Origin: Halisarca cf. caerulea
Lineage: Eukaryota; Porifera; Demospongiae; Chondrillida; Halisarcidae
Reading direction: 5' to 3'
Assembly: GCA_963170055.1 (NCBI GenBank)
Contig: CAUJGJ010000309.1
Coordinates: 307,501-327,500, forward strand
Length of the DNA stretch: 20,000 bases
Made by a program: the position numbers and the translations under genes. Shown here one piece after another: positions 18,238 to 20,000 of this stretch (its first letter is position 1; each line of letters opens with the position of its first letter). Under the pieces are notes generated by a model, which saw nothing but the letters and a program-made list of their open reading frames with translations, searched no databases and was not told the origin of the DNA.

Positions 18238-18251
18238 ACACACACACACAC
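18238..18251. repeat. (AC)7 remnant between foldback element and LINE 3' end
   Basis: Seven AC units lie between the right terminus of the 732-bp element and the retrotransposon 3' UTR. In the LINE's orientation this is a (GT)7 tail. Confidence 0.85.
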
Positions 18252-20000
18252 TGTGAACTTCAATCATTACTCCAAAAACTGAGTACAAAACTGAAGGAGC
18301 CTAGTAAGTCTATTTATGTCAACACGGATGTCATACCATGGCACATACTACAAGATAGACTGTCAATGGCTCTAAAACAGAAGGAATAATACTGATACAT
18401 AAGCTATCTAGTTGTTACTATTGCACTACTTACATATGACCTAATACCATACATTATAGTTATGTTACACATAAAGTTTAATCAGCAATGTTGCGTCTTG
18501 AGTAGATTCTAAATGACTCTGTGATGGCTGTGATGGCAATTGAAATCAGAAGTTGTTGGATATGTCTCTTGGGGCATTTAACCAACTGTAAGGCAGGCCT
18601 TAGGCTGTTTAAGTCAATTATCCCTCTAGATCCAACCTGCATTGCATGGAGATGACAGGAGGAGCCAGATGTCTCGGTAATGGTTTCAGCAAGCTCGATG
18701 TACTTCCTTGTCTTCCAAGCATAGGCTGCTGAAGTGTTGGTGTCATAACACACAGTTAGCTCAAATAGGAAGACTTCTGAAAGGCTGGGGTTCCAAACAA
18801 TGATGTCAGGTTTGTAATCCAGTAAGCAGAAAGGATGGCTGTAGTAGTCTTCGTTTGGTAAATCAGCTGTCATCCTTACTTCTGTTGGTAGGTGTACTTG
18901 AAGAAAGTCAACAAGCAACTGTAGAATATGATCATGCCGTTGGTTGTACCTCCGTTGTTCTAAAGCAGTGGGACAGCTGTTGAGAATGTGTTGGAGAGAT
19001 TGCAGCTGACCACATAGTGGACAACTACCAGATTGGACCTTCCCCCATTTGAGTAGGTTTTGATTATGAGGCAGGCAGTCAACCATGGCATTCAGCGAGA
19101 ATTTGAAGAGCATGTCAGGTAGACTGTACAGTCCAAGGGACCAGATGTTAAAGGTATCCACCTCAAGTCTGAAGCATTCACCCTGCACTTGGAGGAACTG
19201 CAGATGGGTCAACCGCTCATAATTGTCAGAATGAACTACCTTGTCAGTGGATTGGTGCTTCAGCTGCTGCCTGGACAAGCCAGGGCTTGATTGAAGTATG
19301 TTCACAACTTCCAAGGCTGGCAGAAAAGCTCTACCTGAAGTAGACCGTTCTTATTCTATCATTCTTGAAGAAATGAAGCGAACAGTAGCATCGGTGGAGG
19401 TCAGGAGTTGTGCCATGCGTGACACATGAAACTTCTTGAAGGTAGTCGATATAGCTGGTAGCTGCAGTCCACCATCTTCTTTGCTCAGGTACAGGATTGA
19501 AGGACTTGCAGACCTACACAAGCCACTCCACTTCTTCAGAAAGGATGTGGCAAGAGGATCCAAATGGCGTTCAACCCAAGTTATGGGGAGCTGAATAACC
19601 ATTAGATCCCAATGTAATCTTGGGCAGATACCTATTTCATATAGTTTTAGCTTCTGGCGATGTGATAGAAATGTGCAGTCCACCCTATTAAAAAGGTCAC
19701 TGCACTTGTCAAGCAGATGTCTTTGGTGATCATCAGAAAGTGTACCCGATAGCGGTATACCCAGGAATTTGATAACTTCATTCCCCACTGGTGGTACTGG
19801 AAGGGAATTGAGATAGAGACTGGGAGAGACAGGTTTGCCTCGGACTAGGGCAAAGGATCTACACTTACGTACTTTAGCTTTCATTCTTGCCCAGTGTAAC
19901 CATTTCTCCGCAGCAGTACACATCACTTGACAGTTTTGGATTGAGTCAGCTATTAATGAACTGTCATCAGCGTATTGGAGTAACGATAAGGTGCGCTGTG
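18252..20000 (-). mobile_element. 3' part of an RLE-type (R2/NeSL-like) non-LTR retrotransposon, truncated by the window edge
   Basis: Read on the minus strand from the window's right edge: RT catalytic motif YADD, FLG motif, thumb region, CCHC knuckle, restriction-enzyme-like endonuclease, stop at 18478-18480, then about 225 bases of 3' UTR ending against a (TG)n tract at 18238-18251. There is no poly(A) tail. A single coding frame with RT followed by CCHC and a C-terminal endonuclease is the layout of R2, R4, NeSL and related LINEs, in contrast to APE-bearing L1/CR1/RTE types. The exact 3' boundary is inferred from the switch to simple repeat. Confidence 0.85.
18478..19998 (-). pseudogene. 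Reverse transcriptase / RLE endonuclease, C-terminal part, one in-frame stop
   Basis: One frame runs from the window edge to TAA at 18478-18480, interrupted only by TAA at 19351-19353. Visible motifs: YADDSSLIADS (YADD at 19963-19974), the RT catalytic Asp pair; KCRSFALV and FLGIPLSG, the motif after the palm; a Trp/Leu-rich thumb with GGLQLPA; C-x2-C-x7-H-x4-C at 18973-19023; and an endonuclease signature of RHD, then KPDIIVWN (18792-18813 area), then FELTVCYD with Glu at 18760-18762, and a downstream K-x2-KY. This Asp/Glu spacing after the CCHC knuckle is that of RLE-type LINEs. A lone stop with no frameshift suggests a recently inactivated copy, or a sequencing or allelic difference. The element's N-terminal portion is outside the window. 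Confidence 0.85.

Overview
The window is animal nuclear DNA: AT-rich and intron-rich, with GT-AG introns, many (TG)n/(CA)n microsatellites, tandem repeats and short foldback elements. An aquatic invertebrate (sponge or cnidarian grade) is a reasonable guess from the gene architecture and repeat types, but the phylum cannot be fixed from this sequence.

There is one clear cellular gene. On the + strand, eleven exons between 5395 and 14954 join without a frame conflict into a 318-codon reading frame for a UBXN1 (SAKS1)-type p97/VCP cofactor. In order it has an N-terminal UBA domain, a proline-rich linker, a C2H2 zinc finger, a long charged helical region, a polyglutamine run and a C-terminal UBX domain. 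All ten introns are GT-AG. The last exon lies 2.6 kb downstream of the tenth, behind a large tandem-repeat block, and is easy to miss. A CRE-like TGACGTCA site and an overlapping upstream ATG lie just before the start codon.

The right end (about 18252-20000, minus strand) is the 3' part of a non-LTR retrotransposon. The reverse transcriptase YADD motif is at the window edge, followed by the FLG motif, a CCHC knuckle and a restriction-enzyme-like endonuclease domain as in R2/NeSL-type LINEs. The frame holds a single in-frame stop, so this copy looks young but broken. Its 3' end abuts a short (CA)n tract, and a 732-bp inverted-repeat element has split that tract from a longer (CA)n array.

The rest is repeats. 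Left flank (1-5394): two long (TG)n domains, a perfect GC-rich hairpin, repeated AAAAGTGGTCC-type motifs in both orientations, a 112-bp spacer-less palindrome with 9-bp flanking direct repeats, and a 30-bp tandem repeat. Introns: MITE-like inverted repeats, a 25-bp tandem repeat, (TG)n tracts near splice sites, and in intron 10 a minisatellite of about thirty 20-bp units that is open in all three + frames by repetition alone. Right flank (14955-17425): diverged direct repeats, AT tracts, a miRNA-precursor-like hairpin and two or three further MITE-like elements. I see no tRNA, rRNA, CRISPR array or prokaryotic gene.
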